A DNA stretch of 42,331 bases, from NCBI GenBank assembly GCA_018825785.1, contig JAHKAY010000006.1, positions 1 through 42,331 of the forward strand. Direction: 5' to 3'. The notes beneath the pieces were generated by a model. That model searched no databases. It worked only from the letters and a program-made list of their open reading frames with translations, and had not been told where the DNA came from. The DNA comes from Chloroflexota bacterium (GTDB lineage: Bacteria; Chloroflexota; Dehalococcoidia; JACVQG01; JAHKAY01). Both the position numbers and the translations under genes were made by a program. Shown in pieces: positions 15,218-23,464 of this stretch. How positions within the stretch are numbered: the stretch's first letter is position 1; each line of letters begins with the position of its first letter.

Positions 15218-15901
15218 CTAGCGGCGGTAGTCCAGGAGAATCAATCTGGTCTCGGCGGGGAGGGTAACCCGGGAGATGGAGAGGCGGGGTTGGGGGACTG
15301 CTGCCTCTGCCCCCATCTCCTTGAGGAAGGGTACCACAGGCTCCAGGTTGGCCCCTCCCGACTCTGTGCGGTAGTGCATGGGGATGACTACCCGGGGCTC
15401 CAGGGCCCTGACCAGCCCGGCGGCAGCCCTTGCCCCCATGGCCGCTCCCCCACCCACAGGCACCAGCAACACGTCCACCCGCCCTAACCCCCCCACCATC
15501 TCCGAGGAAAGGGGATGGCCCAGGTCCCCCAGGTGCAGCACCCGGACATCGTCCATCTCCACCAGGTATATGGTATTCCTCCCCAGCTTCTTTCCCTGCT
15601 CGCCATCGTGGTAGGTGGCCAGGCCCAGAACAAAGACTCCCCTGGTCTCATACTCCCCGGGGCCCTGGATAATCCGGGGCCCCCCACCCACCCCCACCCC
15701 GTAGCTATGGCCGGGATGAGAATGGCTTATGGTGACGATGTCTGCCTGAGGGCCGGGCCAAGGATAGCCCAGGGAGGGGTCAAAAGGGTCGGCGAGGAGC
15801 CCTGCCTCCTTCCCCTTGAGGCGAAAGCAGCTATGGCCCAGAAAGCTGACCTCCACAGGCGGCAGTATAACCACTGCCCCTCCCCCCGTCAACCCCTTCA
15901 C
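15218..15901 (-). CDS. MBL-fold metallo-hydrolase with altered metal motif
   Basis: The 227-aa protein starts at GTG 15901 after GGGAGGGA. It has the beta-lactamase-like fold of the small MBL group: VSFLGHSCFRLKG, LLADPFDPSLG, VTISHSHPGHS, VFVLGLATYHDGEQG, RVLHLGDLGHPLS and VVIPMHYRTESG near the end. Normally the first metal motif is HxHxDH; here it reads H-S-H-P-G-H, so the Asp that bridges the second metal is replaced by Gly. Asp in HLGDLGH and the late His are kept. The enzyme may use one metal or have lost activity. Such proteins are often annotated as Zn-dependent hydrolases with unknown substrate. It shares a terminator with the collagen-like gene. Confidence 0.8.
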   Translation of the reverse strand: MKGLTGGGAVVILPPVEVSFLGHSCFRLKGKEAGLLADPFDPSLGYPWPGPQADIVTISHSHPGHSYGVGVGGGPRIIQGPGEYETRGVFVLGLATYHDGEQGKKLGRNTIYLVEMDDVRVLHLGDLGHPLSSEMVGGLGRVDVLLVPVGGGAAMGARAAAGLVRALEPRVVIPMHYRTESGGANLEPVVPFLKEMGAEAAVPQPRLSISRVTLPAETRLILLDYRR

Positions 15902-16025
15902 ACTCCCTCCCGACGCCCGCTAAAGACAGGCCGCCGGGGGAACACACCCCCTGGGAATTGACAACCCCCCTTTCAGAATGGGGGAGAGTCCCTAAGGGGC
16001 CCAGGGGGCGAAGCCCCCCGACCCC

Positions 16026-16054
16026 TTGACACCCCTACCCCCAGATGCTAAAGT
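16026..16054 (+). promoter_or_regulatory. Promoter of the hrcA operon
   Basis: TTGACA (16026-16031), a 17-nt spacer and TAAAGT (16049-16054) lie immediately before CIRCE, so HrcA bound there would cover the transcription start. Confidence 0.75.
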
Positions 16055-16061
16055 ATGACTA

Positions 16062-16088
16062 TTAGCACTCGGGGCTGCCGAGTGCTAA
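16062..16088. promoter_or_regulatory. CIRCE operator
   Basis: TTAGCACTC, nine bases, GAGTGCTAA: a perfect match to the CIRCE consensus bound by HrcA. It lies between the promoter and hrcA, giving autorepression of hrcA-grpE-dnaK. Confidence 0.97.
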
Positions 16089-16099
16089 TAGAGGAAAAG

Positions 16100-17104
16100 A
16101 TGCTTACAGTGAGGCAGGCAGAGGTCTTGAAGGCGGTCGTGGGGGGGTATATAGCCTCCGGGATGCCGGTGGGGTCGGAGGTTATCTGGCGTCACGGCCA
16201 GTTGGGGGTGAGCCCGGCCACTATCCGGAATGAGATGGCGGAGCTGGAAGAGATGGGCTACATCCTCCGGCCCCATATTTCGGCGGGGGGTGTCCCCTCG
16301 GACCTCGGCTACCGGTACTATGTGGAATCCCTGGGGGGCGCCCCTCCTCTGCCCCCTTCAGAACAGCTCCTACTCCGGCATCTCTTCCATCAGGTAGAGA
16401 AGGAGCTTGAGGAATGGGCCCGCCTTGCCGCCGTTTTTCTCTCCCGTTTCACCGGGAATATAGCGGTGGTAACCCAGCCCCGGGCGCAGGAGGCCCGGCT
16501 CAAAAGGGTGGAGATGGTGGCCCTGCAGGAGTTCCTGGCCCTGATGCTCCTCGTCCTCTGGGAGGTCCGCGTCAAGCAACAGCTGCTTGCTTTTGACCGC
16601 CCCGTCTCGCAGGGGGAGCTGGATGACATAGCGCGCCAGTTCAACCAGGACTACTCCGGCCTTACCCCTTCCCAGATGCGAGAGAAGGGGCTGCCCGAGG
16701 GGGAACTGGCAAGAAAGGCAGCAGAGGCCATGATTGACGCCATGGAAGGGGTGGGGGGGAAGGAGCCTTATGTCCATGGCCTTACCCAGATGCTGGCCCA
16801 GCCCGAGTTCGGGGAACCCGAGAAAAAGACAGTGCTGGAGGCCCTGGAGGAGAGCCAGGTCCTCCAGGTTGTCCTCTCCGGGATTCCCTGGGAGGAGGGG
16901 GTAAGGGTTATTATCGGCAGCGAAAACCCGGAAACAAGCCTCCAGCATTTGAGCTTGGTGGCCAGGCGCTATGGCTCCCCCGGCCGGGTGGGGGGCACCG
17001 TTGCCGTCCTGGGCCCTACCCGCATGAGATACCCCCAGACCATGGCTGCTGTTAGCTACCTCTCCCGCATCCTCTCCAGCCTGGTAGGGGAACTATATGC
17101 CTGA
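16100..17104 (+). CDS. hrcA: Heat-inducible transcription repressor HrcA
   Basis: I place the start at the ATG at 16100 after GAGGAAAAG. The longer frame from 16055 would begin inside the promoter/CIRCE region. The resulting 334-aa protein opens MLTVRQAEVLKAVVGGYIAS and continues into the winged-helix part (GVSPATIRNEMAELEEMGYI, then RPHISAGGVPSDLGYRYYV), where ISAGGVPSDLGYR corresponds to the usual HTSAGRIPTDxGYR. The GAF-like middle and the C-terminal VAVLGPTRMRYPQTMAAVSY are typical. HrcA represses chaperone genes by binding CIRCE, and needs chaperonin for folding. The first gene of the unit, it is followed by grpE after 9 nt. Confidence 0.96.
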   Translation: MLTVRQAEVLKAVVGGYIASGMPVGSEVIWRHGQLGVSPATIRNEMAELEEMGYILRPHISAGGVPSDLGYRYYVESLGGAPPLPPSEQLLLRHLFHQVEKELEEWARLAAVFLSRFTGNIAVVTQPRAQEARLKRVEMVALQEFLALMLLVLWEVRVKQQLLAFDRPVSQGELDDIARQFNQDYSGLTPSQMREKGLPEGELARKAAEAMIDAMEGVGGKEPYVHGLTQMLAQPEFGEPEKKTVLEALEESQVLQVVLSGIPWEEGVRVIIGSENPETSLQHLSLVARRYGSPGRVGGTVAVLGPTRMRYPQTMAAVSYLSRILSSLVGELYA

Positions 17105-17113
17105 GGAGACGAG

Positions 17114-17683
17114 ATGGCCGAGGCGAAAGAGTCCCCGGAGGAAAATATGGACCTTCAGAAGGAGGCCCCTGTAGAGGACCTGAATAAAGCCCTGGAGGCG
17201 GAAAAGGCCAGGGCAGAATCCTATCTGGCCAGCTGGCAGCGGGCCCAGGCCGATTTCCTCAACCTTAAGCGCCGCACCGAGCAGGAGAAGGAGGAAACCG
17301 TCAAGTTCTCCAATGCCATGCTCATCCTCAATCTCTTGGCAGTGATGGATGACCTGGAGCGGGCACTCAACTCCATCTCCACCCATCTAGCGGGGCTCAC
17401 CTGGGTGGACGGGGTAAAGCTTATCTACCGCAAGTTCCTGGCCATCCTGGAGGCCCAGGGCCTCCAGGATGTCAAGGCCGTTGGGGAGCCCTTTGACCCC
17501 CGCTACCACGAGGCGGTGCTACAGGCTGAGGGGGAAGAGGGGATGGTCCTGGAGGAGGTACAGAAGGGCTACAAGCTCCATGACCGGGTCATCCGTCCCG
17601 CCATGGTGGTGGTGGGCAAGGGCAAGAAGAAAGAAAAAGTCACCGAAGAGGGCGAAAAGACCCCTGAGGAAAAGGGAGGCTAG
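17114..17683 (+). CDS. grpE: Nucleotide exchange factor GrpE
   Basis: The 189-aa protein opens with an acidic, disordered segment, then a long coiled coil ([35 protein letters not shown]) and the C-terminal beta domain ([20 protein letters not shown] and [15 protein letters not shown]), all hallmarks of GrpE. It exchanges ADP on DnaK. The C-terminus ends in a Lys/Glu-rich tail. It sits between hrcA (9 nt) and dnaK (2 nt) in the CIRCE operon and is likely cotranscribed and translationally coupled. Length is normal. Confidence 0.96.
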   Translation: MAEAKESPEENMDLQKEAPVEDLNKALEAEKARAESYLASWQRAQADFLNLKRRTEQEKEETVKFSNAMLILNLLAVMDDLERALNSISTHLAGLTWVDGVKLIYRKFLAILEAQGLQDVKAVGEPFDPRYHEAVLQAEGEEGMVLEEVQKGYKLHDRVIRPAMVVVGKGKKKEKVTEEGEKTPEEKGG

Positions 17684-17685
17684 AT

Positions 17686-19602
17686 ATGGCAAGGGCAATA
17701 GGTATTGACCTGGGCACTACTCTGAGCGAGGTAGCTGTGGTAGAAGGGGGACAGCCGGTCATCATCCCCGGTCAGGATGGCCAGAGGCTCCTCCCCTCGG
17801 TGGTGGCCATTTCCAAAAAAGGGGAAAGGCTGGTGGGCTGGGCCGCCAGGCGCCAGGGTGTCACCAACGCGGAGAACACCATCTATTCCATCAAGCGCTT
17901 TATGGGCCGAAAGTTCGGGGAACCTCACGGCCGGGAACTCCCGGTGGAGGAAGATGCCCGGCGGATGACATATAAGGTTACCCCGGCCCCCAATGGCGAT
18001 GTGCAGGTGGTGATGGGGGACAAGGCGTACAGCCCCCCGGAGATATCCGCCACAATCCTCCAGAGGCTCAAGGCCGATGCCGAGGCCTATCTGGGGGAGC
18101 CGGTCACCGAGGCGGTCATCACCGTCCCCGCCTATTTCAACGATGCCCAGCGCCAGGCTACCAAGGATGCCGGGGAGATCGCCGGGCTCAAGGTGTTGCG
18201 CATCATCAACGAGCCCACCGCCTCGGCCCTGGCCTATGGCGTGGATAAGAAAAAGGAGCAGACCATTGCTGTCTACGACCTGGGCGGGGGCACCTTTGAT
18301 GTCTCCATCCTGGAGCTGGGGGAGGGGACCTTCCAGGTGAAGTCCACCGCCGGGGACACCCACCTGGGCGGCGACGACTTTGACCAGAAGGTCATTGAGT
18401 GGCTCGTCCATGAGTTCAAGAGGGACACGGGGATTGACCTGAAGGGGGACCGCACGGCCCTCCAGCGCCTGAGGGAGGGGGCGGAGAAGGCCAAGGTTGA
18501 GCTCTCCAACCTGCCCCAGACGGAGATAAACCTGCCCTTCATCACCGCCGATGCCTCGGGCCCCAAGCACCTGACCTACACCCTGACCCGGGCCAAGCTG
18601 GAACAGCTCACCATGGACCTGGTGGAGAAGACCGTGGGCCCCTGCCGCCAGGCCATGGAGGATGCCGGACTGAGGCCGGAGCAGATTGATGAGGTGCTGC
18701 TTGTGGGCGGCCAAACCCGGATGCCCCTGGTGCGGGAAAAGGTCAAGGCCGTCTTTGGCAAGGAGCCCAACAAGGGCATCAACCCCGACGAGGCGGTGGC
18801 CATGGGGGCAGCTATCCAGGCCGCGGTGCTCAAGGGGGAGGTGAAAGACGTCCTCCTCCTGGATGTCACCCCCCTGACCCTTTCCATAGAGACCCTGGGC
18901 GGGGTGGCCACCCCCCTCATCCCCCGCAATACTACCATCCCCACCTCCAAGTCCCAGACCTTCACCACCGCTGCCGAGAGCCAGACCTCGGTGGAGATAC
19001 ATGTTGTCCAGGGCGAGCGCCCCATGGCCACCGACAACAAGGGCCTGGGGCAGTTCATCCTGGACGGCATTCTCCCTGCCCCCAGGGGGATGCCTCAGAT
19101 TGAGGTCAGCTTTGACATAGACGCCAACGGCATCCTCAGCGTCCGTGCCCGGGACAAGGGGACGGGCCGGGAGCAGAAGATGACCATCATCCCCTCCAGC
19201 GGCCTCACCAAGGATGAGATTGAGAAGATGAAGCGGGAAGGGGAAATGCATGCCGCCGAGGATGCCCGCAAGAAAGAGGAAGCCGAGCTCAGGAACAGCG
19301 CCGATAGCCTGGCCTACTCCACCGAAAAGACCCTGAGAGAGCAGGGGGACAAGATACCACCCCCCTTGAAGCAGGAAGTAGAAGGCAAGCTCAAGGCCCT
19401 GCGCACCGCCCTTCAGGGAAAGGATATGGAGTCGGTGCGCCGGACCATGGCCGAGCTCTCCCAGTCCATGCAGAAAATAGGGGCCGCCGTCTACCAGCAG
19501 GCCGGGACCCCTCCCCCTGGAGGTGAAGCGCCCGGAGGCGAGCCCTCCGGGGAGACCAAGCCCCCCGAGGGCACCATAGAGGGGGAGTTCCGGGAGGTAT
19601 AG
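17686..19602 (+). CDS. dnaK: Chaperone DnaK (Hsp70)
   Basis: The 638-aa protein has the full Hsp70 architecture: ATPase domain ([64 protein letters not shown]), linker ([19 protein letters not shown]), substrate-binding beta domain and a helical lid with an acidic, Pro/Gly-rich tail ending EGEFREV. It folds proteins with DnaJ and GrpE. One oddity is the phosphate-loop signature, which reads [11 protein letters not shown] where DLGTTNSCVAV is usual, so the Asn and Cys are replaced. Residues around it are intact, and activity is expected. It ends the CIRCE operon with a hairpin downstream. Confidence 0.98.
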   Translation: MARAIGIDLGTTLSEVAVVEGGQPVIIPGQDGQRLLPSVVAISKKGERLVGWAARRQGVTNAENTIYSIKRFMGRKFGEPHGRELPVEEDARRMTYKVTPAPNGDVQVVMGDKAYSPPEISATILQRLKADAEAYLGEPVTEAVITVPAYFNDAQRQATKDAGEIAGLKVLRIINEPTASALAYGVDKKKEQTIAVYDLGGGTFDVSILELGEGTFQVKSTAGDTHLGGDDFDQKVIEWLVHEFKRDTGIDLKGDRTALQRLREGAEKAKVELSNLPQTEINLPFITADASGPKHLTYTLTRAKLEQLTMDLVEKTVGPCRQAMEDAGLRPEQIDEVLLVGGQTRMPLVREKVKAVFGKEPNKGINPDEAVAMGAAIQAAVLKGEVKDVLLLDVTPLTLSIETLGGVATPLIPRNTTIPTSKSQTFTTAAESQTSVEIHVVQGERPMATDNKGLGQFILDGILPAPRGMPQIEVSFDIDANGILSVRARDKGTGREQKMTIIPSSGLTKDEIEKMKREGEMHAAEDARKKEEAELRNSADSLAYSTEKTLREQGDKIPPPLKQEVEGKLKALRTALQGKDMESVRRTMAELSQSMQKIGAAVYQQAGTPPPGGEAPGGEPSGETKPPEGTIEGEFREV

Positions 19603-19622
19603 CCGGGCACCGCCTCTGACCC

Positions 19623-19662
19623 CAGGGCCAGCTGGTCTCCAGAAGAGGACCGGCTGGCCCTG
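19623..19662 (+). terminator. Hairpin after dnaK
   Basis: CAGGGCCAGC and GCTGGCCCTG form a 10-bp stem, with a further inner GGTC/GACC pairing; ATAGTTT follows. It probably ends the hrcA-grpE-dnaK unit. Confidence 0.75.
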
Positions 19663-19710
19663 ATAGTTTCCGGCCCAGGACTATTTTAGTAGCCGGGCGA
19701 AAGGATTTTC

Positions 19711-20151
19711 CTAGGATTCAATTAGCTTTGGCTGTGTGCCATCTACCAACTTGAAGGTGCCGGGTGCAACCTTTTCCCACGATGCGCTATTCTTGAGTAG
19801 CATATAGATATGAGAGGCAAGATTCGCTCGTTTGGCAGCACTCAACTTATTGTCAAAGATAAAGTTGGTTGCCATTGCGTAGTGCACTAAGCCGTCCCGC
19901 TTTTTGGCTAGAGTCTTGAGAATATCCATGAGCGTCATGTCCCGAAGTTCGCTAATTTGGTTAGCACTTGCCCAAGAGTCTCGGATTGACAGAGATTTTA
20001 CTCCATTAGGGAAGAGAAGCAAGACCCGCTCTAGAGCCTTCAAGTCAGCATCAAGCGTAGCTACTTGACTCCCTAGGTGTTGGAGTTGCTGGCGTTTGTC
20101 ATTGAGAAGCTTCGAAAGCTCTTCTCTGACTAGCGCATTTTCTTCACCCAT
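19711..20151 (-). CDS. Coiled-coil protein with winged-helix-like C-terminus
   Basis: The 146-aa ORF has a good ribosome site, AAAGGAG, before its ATG. Residues 1-45 are an amphipathic coiled coil (ELSKLLNDKRQQLQHLGSQV, LDADLKALERVL). The C-terminus (TLMDILKTLAKKRDGLVHYA, then IYMLLKNSASWEKVAPGTFKLVD) resembles winged-helix domains of the HARE-HTH type, where a strand pair ending W-x-x-V-x-x-G-x-F-x-L forms the wing. This is a fold guess by eye. The DNA is clearly less GC-rich than its neighbours. It lies just downstream of tRNA-Leu on the same strand and splits the dnaK-dnaJ neighbourhood, which suggests an acquired accessory gene at a tRNA hot spot. Confidence 0.65.
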   Translation of the reverse strand: MGEENALVREELSKLLNDKRQQLQHLGSQVATLDADLKALERVLLLFPNGVKSLSIRDSWASANQISELRDMTLMDILKTLAKKRDGLVHYAMATNFIFDNKLSAAKRANLASHIYMLLKNSASWEKVAPGTFKLVDGTQPKLIES

Positions 20152-20206
20152 TTGTGAACTCCTTTCTTTGCATTTGTTTCAAAATGCTTTTAGTTCTTGT
20201 CTTGAT

Positions 20207-20222
20207 AAGGCAAGATTGCCTT
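20207..20222. repeat. Short palindrome downstream of tRNA-Leu
   Basis: AAGGCAA, two bases, TTGCCTT on the minus strand (AAGGCAAGATTGCCTT on the plus strand) sits between tRNA-Leu and the coiled-coil gene. It could be a processing hairpin or weak terminator, but no U tract follows on the minus strand. Confidence 0.4.
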
Positions 20223-20239
20223 GTCCTATAGTCATGATA

Positions 20240-20328
20240 CGGAGGGTGGGAGATTCGAACTCCCGGGCCTGCGTACACAGGCCGACCGATTTTAAGTCGG
20301 TTCCAATGGACCTCTCTGGCAACCCTCC
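20240..20328 (-). tRNA. tRNA-Leu (TAA)
   Basis: The minus strand gives a class II tRNA of 89 nt: acceptor GGAGGGT/ACCCTCC, D stem CCA/TGG, anticodon stem ACCGA/TCGGT with loop CTTAAAA (anticodon TAA), long variable arm GGCCTG...CAGGCC and T stem GGGAG/CTCCC with loop TTCGAAT. Discriminator base is G, whereas Leu tRNAs usually have A. CCA is not encoded. It follows tRNA-Cys after 7 nt. Confidence 0.9.
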
Positions 20329-20335
20329 GGTAAAT

Positions 20336-20411
20336 AGGGCGGGGCCGGATTTGAACCGGCGAATCGACACCTTGCAAGGGGTCGCCGTTAGCCTGACTTC
20401 GGCACCCGCCC
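20336..20411 (-). tRNA. tRNA-Cys (GCA)
   Basis: Acceptor GGGCGGG/CCCGCCC, T stem GCCGG/CCGGC with loop TTCAAAT and discriminator U, which is characteristic of Cys. The D stem is short (CCG/CGG). The anticodon region GACCC-CTTGCAAG-GTGTC gives GCA only with an 8-nt loop and one C-U mismatch, so it is irregular. An Ala (TGC) reading is disfavoured because position 3-70 is G-C rather than G-U. Confidence 0.75.
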
Positions 20412-20451
20412 TGTGGCTAGAGTTGAGTATGTTTGCCGACATCTCACCTCT

Positions 20452-20479
20452 AGTTTATTCCTTTTCCCCCAAAAGTCAA
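20452..20479 (-). promoter_or_regulatory. Promoter of the tRNA-Cys/tRNA-Leu unit
   Basis: TTGACT (20479-20474), a 16-nt spacer and TAAACT (20457-20452) on the minus strand predict a start near 20445, about 34 nt before tRNA-Cys. Confidence 0.65.
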
Positions 20480-20631
20480 TTAGTGTTTTGGTACTGCTTT
20501 TATTGGGTGGTCAGGACAGTTTGTGCCAGCGAGTTTCAGCAGCTTTCTTGGCGATTTCTTTCGTTGCTTAGGGGTGAGCTTGTTAGCCCGTGCCAGCCCG
20601 CCCTAAATTTCCCACCTAGTTTTCCCTTCCT

Positions 20632-20664
20632 TTGTGGGCCCCCGTCCGGGGTGTATAATAGAAT
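20632..20664 (+). promoter_or_regulatory. dnaJ promoter close to its start codon
   Basis: TATAAT (20654-20659) overlaps a second -10 candidate, TAGAAT (20659-20664). The ATG is at 20673, 13 or 8 nt away, and no ribosome site lies between, so a leader of a few bases at most is expected. The -35 match TTGTGG (20632-20637) is poor. Confidence 0.65.
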
Positions 20665-20672
20665 GTTAAATT

Positions 20673-21728
20673 ATGGCTACCAAACAGGATTACTACGGGG
20701 TCCTGGGCGTTTCCAGGGATGCCAGCGAGGAGGACATCAAGAGGGCCTTCCGGCGGCTCGCTTTTCAGTGCCATCCCGACCACAACAGCGAGCCCAGGGC
20801 CGAGGAGAAGTTCAAGGAGCTCAACGAGGCCTACGAGGTCCTCTCCAATCCGGAGAAGCGGGCAGCCTATGACCGCCGGCGGGAGTGGGGTGACGACTTT
20901 GGGGGCCTTGGCCCAGGCGGCCTGGGGGATATCTTTGAGTCCTTCTTCGGCGGGATAGGCACCCAGGCCCGCCGTGCCCCGCAGAGGGGGACAGACCGGC
21001 AATACAGCCTCACCCTCTCCTTTGAGGAGGCCGTCTTCGGCTGTGACAAGGAGATAGGGATGGAGAGGCTGGAGGTGTGCTCCGTATGTCATGGCCGGCA
21101 GGCGCGCCCGGGGAGCCAGCCGGAGACCTGCCCTCATTGTCGTGGAAGGGGCCAGGTGCAACGGGTGCAGCAGAGCCTCTTCGGCCGCTTCGTCCACATA
21201 ACAGCATGTGAGCACTGCAATGGGGAGGGGCGGGTGGTCACCGACCCCTGCCCTCACTGCAGGGGGAGGGGCAGGGAGAAGCTCAGGAGAAGGCTGGTGG
21301 TCTCCATCCCGGCAGGGGGGGAAGATGGCTCCCGGCTGCATCTTCCAGGACAGGGGGATGTGGGGGAGAGGGGTGGCCCCCCTGGCGACCTCTATATCGA
21401 CCTCGCTGTGAAGCCCCACCGCCATCTGCACCGGGAGGGGGAGGACCTGCTCCTGGAACTGCCCATCAACCTGACCCAGGCCGCCCTGGGGGACAGGGTG
21501 GAGATTCCCACCCTGGAAGGCCCCCATACCCTCCATGTGCCCCCCGGTAGCCAGTCGGGCCAGGTGCTCAGGGTAAAAGGGAGAGGGGTGCCACGGGGCA
21601 GGGGGAGAGGGGACCTGCTGGTCCGGCTCAATGTCCTCACCCCCAGGACCCTGGACAAGAAACAACGTCAGCTCCTGGAGGAGCTGGCCCGCACTCTGGA
21701 AAAGCCCAAACTTGTTGAGGACAGATAA
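20673..21728 (+). CDS. dnaJ: Chaperone DnaJ (Hsp40)
   Basis: The 351-aa protein has a J domain with HPD at 34-36 (AFQCHPDHN) and a short Gly/Phe stretch ([17 protein letters not shown]). Four CxxC zinc motifs follow: [32 protein letters not shown]. The C-terminal substrate domains have [10 protein letters not shown] and [17 protein letters not shown]. It stimulates DnaK ATPase and delivers substrates. The first zinc motif lacks the usual GxG after its second Cys, and the J domain has Cys where Tyr usually precedes HPD. It is placed 1.1 kb from dnaK, with its own promoter and no visible CIRCE, and is followed by prmA. Confidence 0.95.
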   Translation: MATKQDYYGVLGVSRDASEEDIKRAFRRLAFQCHPDHNSEPRAEEKFKELNEAYEVLSNPEKRAAYDRRREWGDDFGGLGPGGLGDIFESFFGGIGTQARRAPQRGTDRQYSLTLSFEEAVFGCDKEIGMERLEVCSVCHGRQARPGSQPETCPHCRGRGQVQRVQQSLFGRFVHITACEHCNGEGRVVTDPCPHCRGRGREKLRRRLVVSIPAGGEDGSRLHLPGQGDVGERGGPPGDLYIDLAVKPHRHLHREGEDLLLELPINLTQAALGDRVEIPTLEGPHTLHVPPGSQSGQVLRVKGRGVPRGRGRGDLLVRLNVLTPRTLDKKQRQLLEELARTLEKPKLVEDR

Positions 21729-21750
21729 GCCCACCCGGGGGCTTTGAGCT

Positions 21751-22596
21751 TTGAAGTGGCTTGAGGTCCGGGCCCGGGTGGGGCCGGGGGAGGCCGATGA
21801 TGTGGCCGCCCTCTTGGGCCGCTTCGGCCGGGGAGGGGCGGTGGTGGAGGAGGGGCCTCAGGGCCTCATGGTCAAGGCCTATCTCCCCGTGGACCGGGCC
21901 CTCCCCAAGAAGAAGGAGAGACTCTACACTCTCATCGGTCATCTCTCCCTTATCGTCTCGCTGAAGCTTGAGGAGGAGGTCCTGGAGGAGGAGGACTGGG
22001 CCCTGGCCTGGAGGGCCCATTTCACCCCCCTTCATATCGGCCGGCTGGTGATAAAGCCCTCCTGGCACAACTGTGCCCCTGGCCCGGGGGAGACCGTCCT
22101 GGAGCTGGACCCCGGCCAGGCTTTTGGCACCGGCCACCACCCCACCACCAGGATGTGCCTTCTGCTCCTGCAGAAATACCTCCGCCCCGGTATAGAGGTG
22201 CTGGACCTGGGCACCGGCTCGGGCATCCTGGCCCTGGCCGCCGCCAGGCTGGGGGCACGGAGCGTCCTGGCCCTGGACACCGACCCCCTGGCGGTGAAGG
22301 CCGCCAGGGAAAACGTCCGCAGGAACGGCCTCACGGGAGCCATAAAGGTGAGGAAAGGCACCCTGGCCCCCCGGTGGGGGTATTTTGACCTCATTGCCGC
22401 CAACCTCACGGCAAGGCCCGTCCTGGAGCTACTGCCTGCCCTCTCCTCTTCCCTCAAGACAGGGGGGGGTCTCATCGCCGGGGGCATAATCGCGGACCGG
22501 GAGGAAGACGTGAAGAAGGGGCTCCTTGCAGCGGGCCTGAGGCTCCAGGAAAAAGCGGCGGAAGGGGAGTGGCGCACCCTGGCCGCCTGCAAATAG
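21751..22596 (+). CDS. prmA: Ribosomal protein L11 methyltransferase PrmA
   Basis: The start is a TTG (21751) after a weak GGGG site; no ATG or GTG gives a complete N-terminus. The 281-aa protein begins MKWLEVRARVGPGEADDVAA. It has the PrmA N-terminal domain with DWALAWRAHFTP and the LVIKPSW segment, then ELDPGQAFGTGHHPTTRMCL and the SAM motif VLDLGTGSGILALAAARLGA, then VLALDTDPLAV, FDLIAANLTA and ALSSSLKTGGGLIAGGI. PrmA trimethylates ribosomal protein L11 in the cytoplasm. dnaJ-prmA order is common in bacteria. The gene ends before a dispersed repeat. Confidence 0.95.
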   Translation: MKWLEVRARVGPGEADDVAALLGRFGRGGAVVEEGPQGLMVKAYLPVDRALPKKKERLYTLIGHLSLIVSLKLEEEVLEEEDWALAWRAHFTPLHIGRLVIKPSWHNCAPGPGETVLELDPGQAFGTGHHPTTRMCLLLLQKYLRPGIEVLDLGTGSGILALAAARLGARSVLALDTDPLAVKAARENVRRNGLTGAIKVRKGTLAPRWGYFDLIAANLTARPVLELLPALSSSLKTGGGLIAGGIIADREEDVKKGLLAAGLRLQEKAAEGEWRTLAACK

Positions 22597-22657
22597 CAGC
22601 ACCGGTCCTTCCTCAGCCCCGAGGCTGTGGGGCAGTCCCGAAACGGGATTCCTTGCT

Positions 22658-22727
22658 ATGCTAGATGCTTCGCTATGCTCAGCATGACACACCTATGTTG
22701 TCACCCTGAGCGAAGCGAAGGGTCTCT
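22658..22727. repeat. Dispersed palindromic repeat, copy 2
   Basis: CACCCTGAGCGAAGCGAAGG and GCTTCGCTATGCTCAGCATG face each other in inverted form between the convergent prmA and lysE-type genes. The sequence is clearly related to copy 1 at 11117-11206. No ORF or terminal repeat is present. Confidence 0.65.
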
Positions 22728-22837
22728 GCTCATTTCTGTGGCAGGAATTATTGCAGCTAAGCACTTGTCAGGAAAAGCTCTCAGGCAAGCCCGCGTTTGA
22801 ACACCCGGCTTTGCCGGCGGAGGCCAAAGTGTAAAGC

Positions 22838-23461
22838 TCAGGTCAGGAAGAAGGCGCCACCGCTGTAGATGAAATAGCCTGCCAGGGCCAGGAGGAAAAG
22901 GCCGCTGGCCGTCATCAGCCCCCGGTAGATTCTTGTGGCAAGGCCCCGGCTCACCAGGACCCCCACCAGGCTATACCAGGAGAGGTCGGAGAGGATATGG
23001 CCGAAGTAGAAGACCAGGAGGCCCAGCAACCCCATCCCCAGGGCCCAGACGACAAAGGTGCTGCCCACAGCGGCCCACCACAGGAACCAGGTGGGGTTGG
23101 CCAGGCTCACCACCATCCCACCCAGCACAGGAAAGGCCCTGCGGGATGGGCTGGCCGATAATACCGGCCCCTCCATCTTCTGCCGGAGGAGCCTCAGCCC
23201 CATCCACCCCAAGAACAGCCCCCCCAGGATGCCGATAAGTGCAACGACAGGCCCCTTCTGGAGCAAGGGGCTCAGGCCCAGCGCCAGGGCGGTCACCAGG
23301 GCCGCCTCTACAAGGCCGTGGCCCAGGACCATCAGGGGGGCTGCCCAGAAACCCCTCCGGGCCGTCTCGGCGATGCTCAGGGCCAGCATAGGCCCGGGGA
23401 TAATAGACCCGGAAAACCCCACCCCAAAGGCAAGAAGAAAAAGGGAAACAAGCTCGGCCAA
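22838..23461 (-). CDS. LysE/RhtB family exporter
   Basis: The 207-aa protein starts at TTG (23461) two bases after the gpsA stop, which gives the canonical LysE-type N-terminus (FGVGFSGSIIPGPMLALSIA). Six membrane helices are visible and the PGPM segment in the first is a family hallmark. Members export amino acids or related solutes, but the substrate cannot be told from sequence. It is the last gene of the greA-argF-der-plsY-gpsA unit, and overlap-style spacing suggests translational coupling. Confidence 0.85.
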   Translation of the reverse strand: MAELVSLFLLAFGVGFSGSIIPGPMLALSIAETARRGFWAAPLMVLGHGLVEAALVTALALGLSPLLQKGPVVALIGILGGLFLGWMGLRLLRQKMEGPVLSASPSRRAFPVLGGMVVSLANPTWFLWWAAVGSTFVVWALGMGLLGLLVFYFGHILSDLSWYSLVGVLVSRGLATRIYRGLMTASGLFLLALAGYFIYSGGAFFLT

Positions 23462-23464
23462 AAA

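Noticed and set aside
16055-16099. Longer N-terminus for HrcA starting at 16055
   Set aside because: It would begin at the -10/CIRCE region; the ATG at 16100 has a ribosome site and gives the standard N-terminus.
17680-19251. 523-aa minus-strand ORF opposite dnaK
   Set aside because: High GC gives long antisense frames; dnaK is unmistakable on the plus strand.
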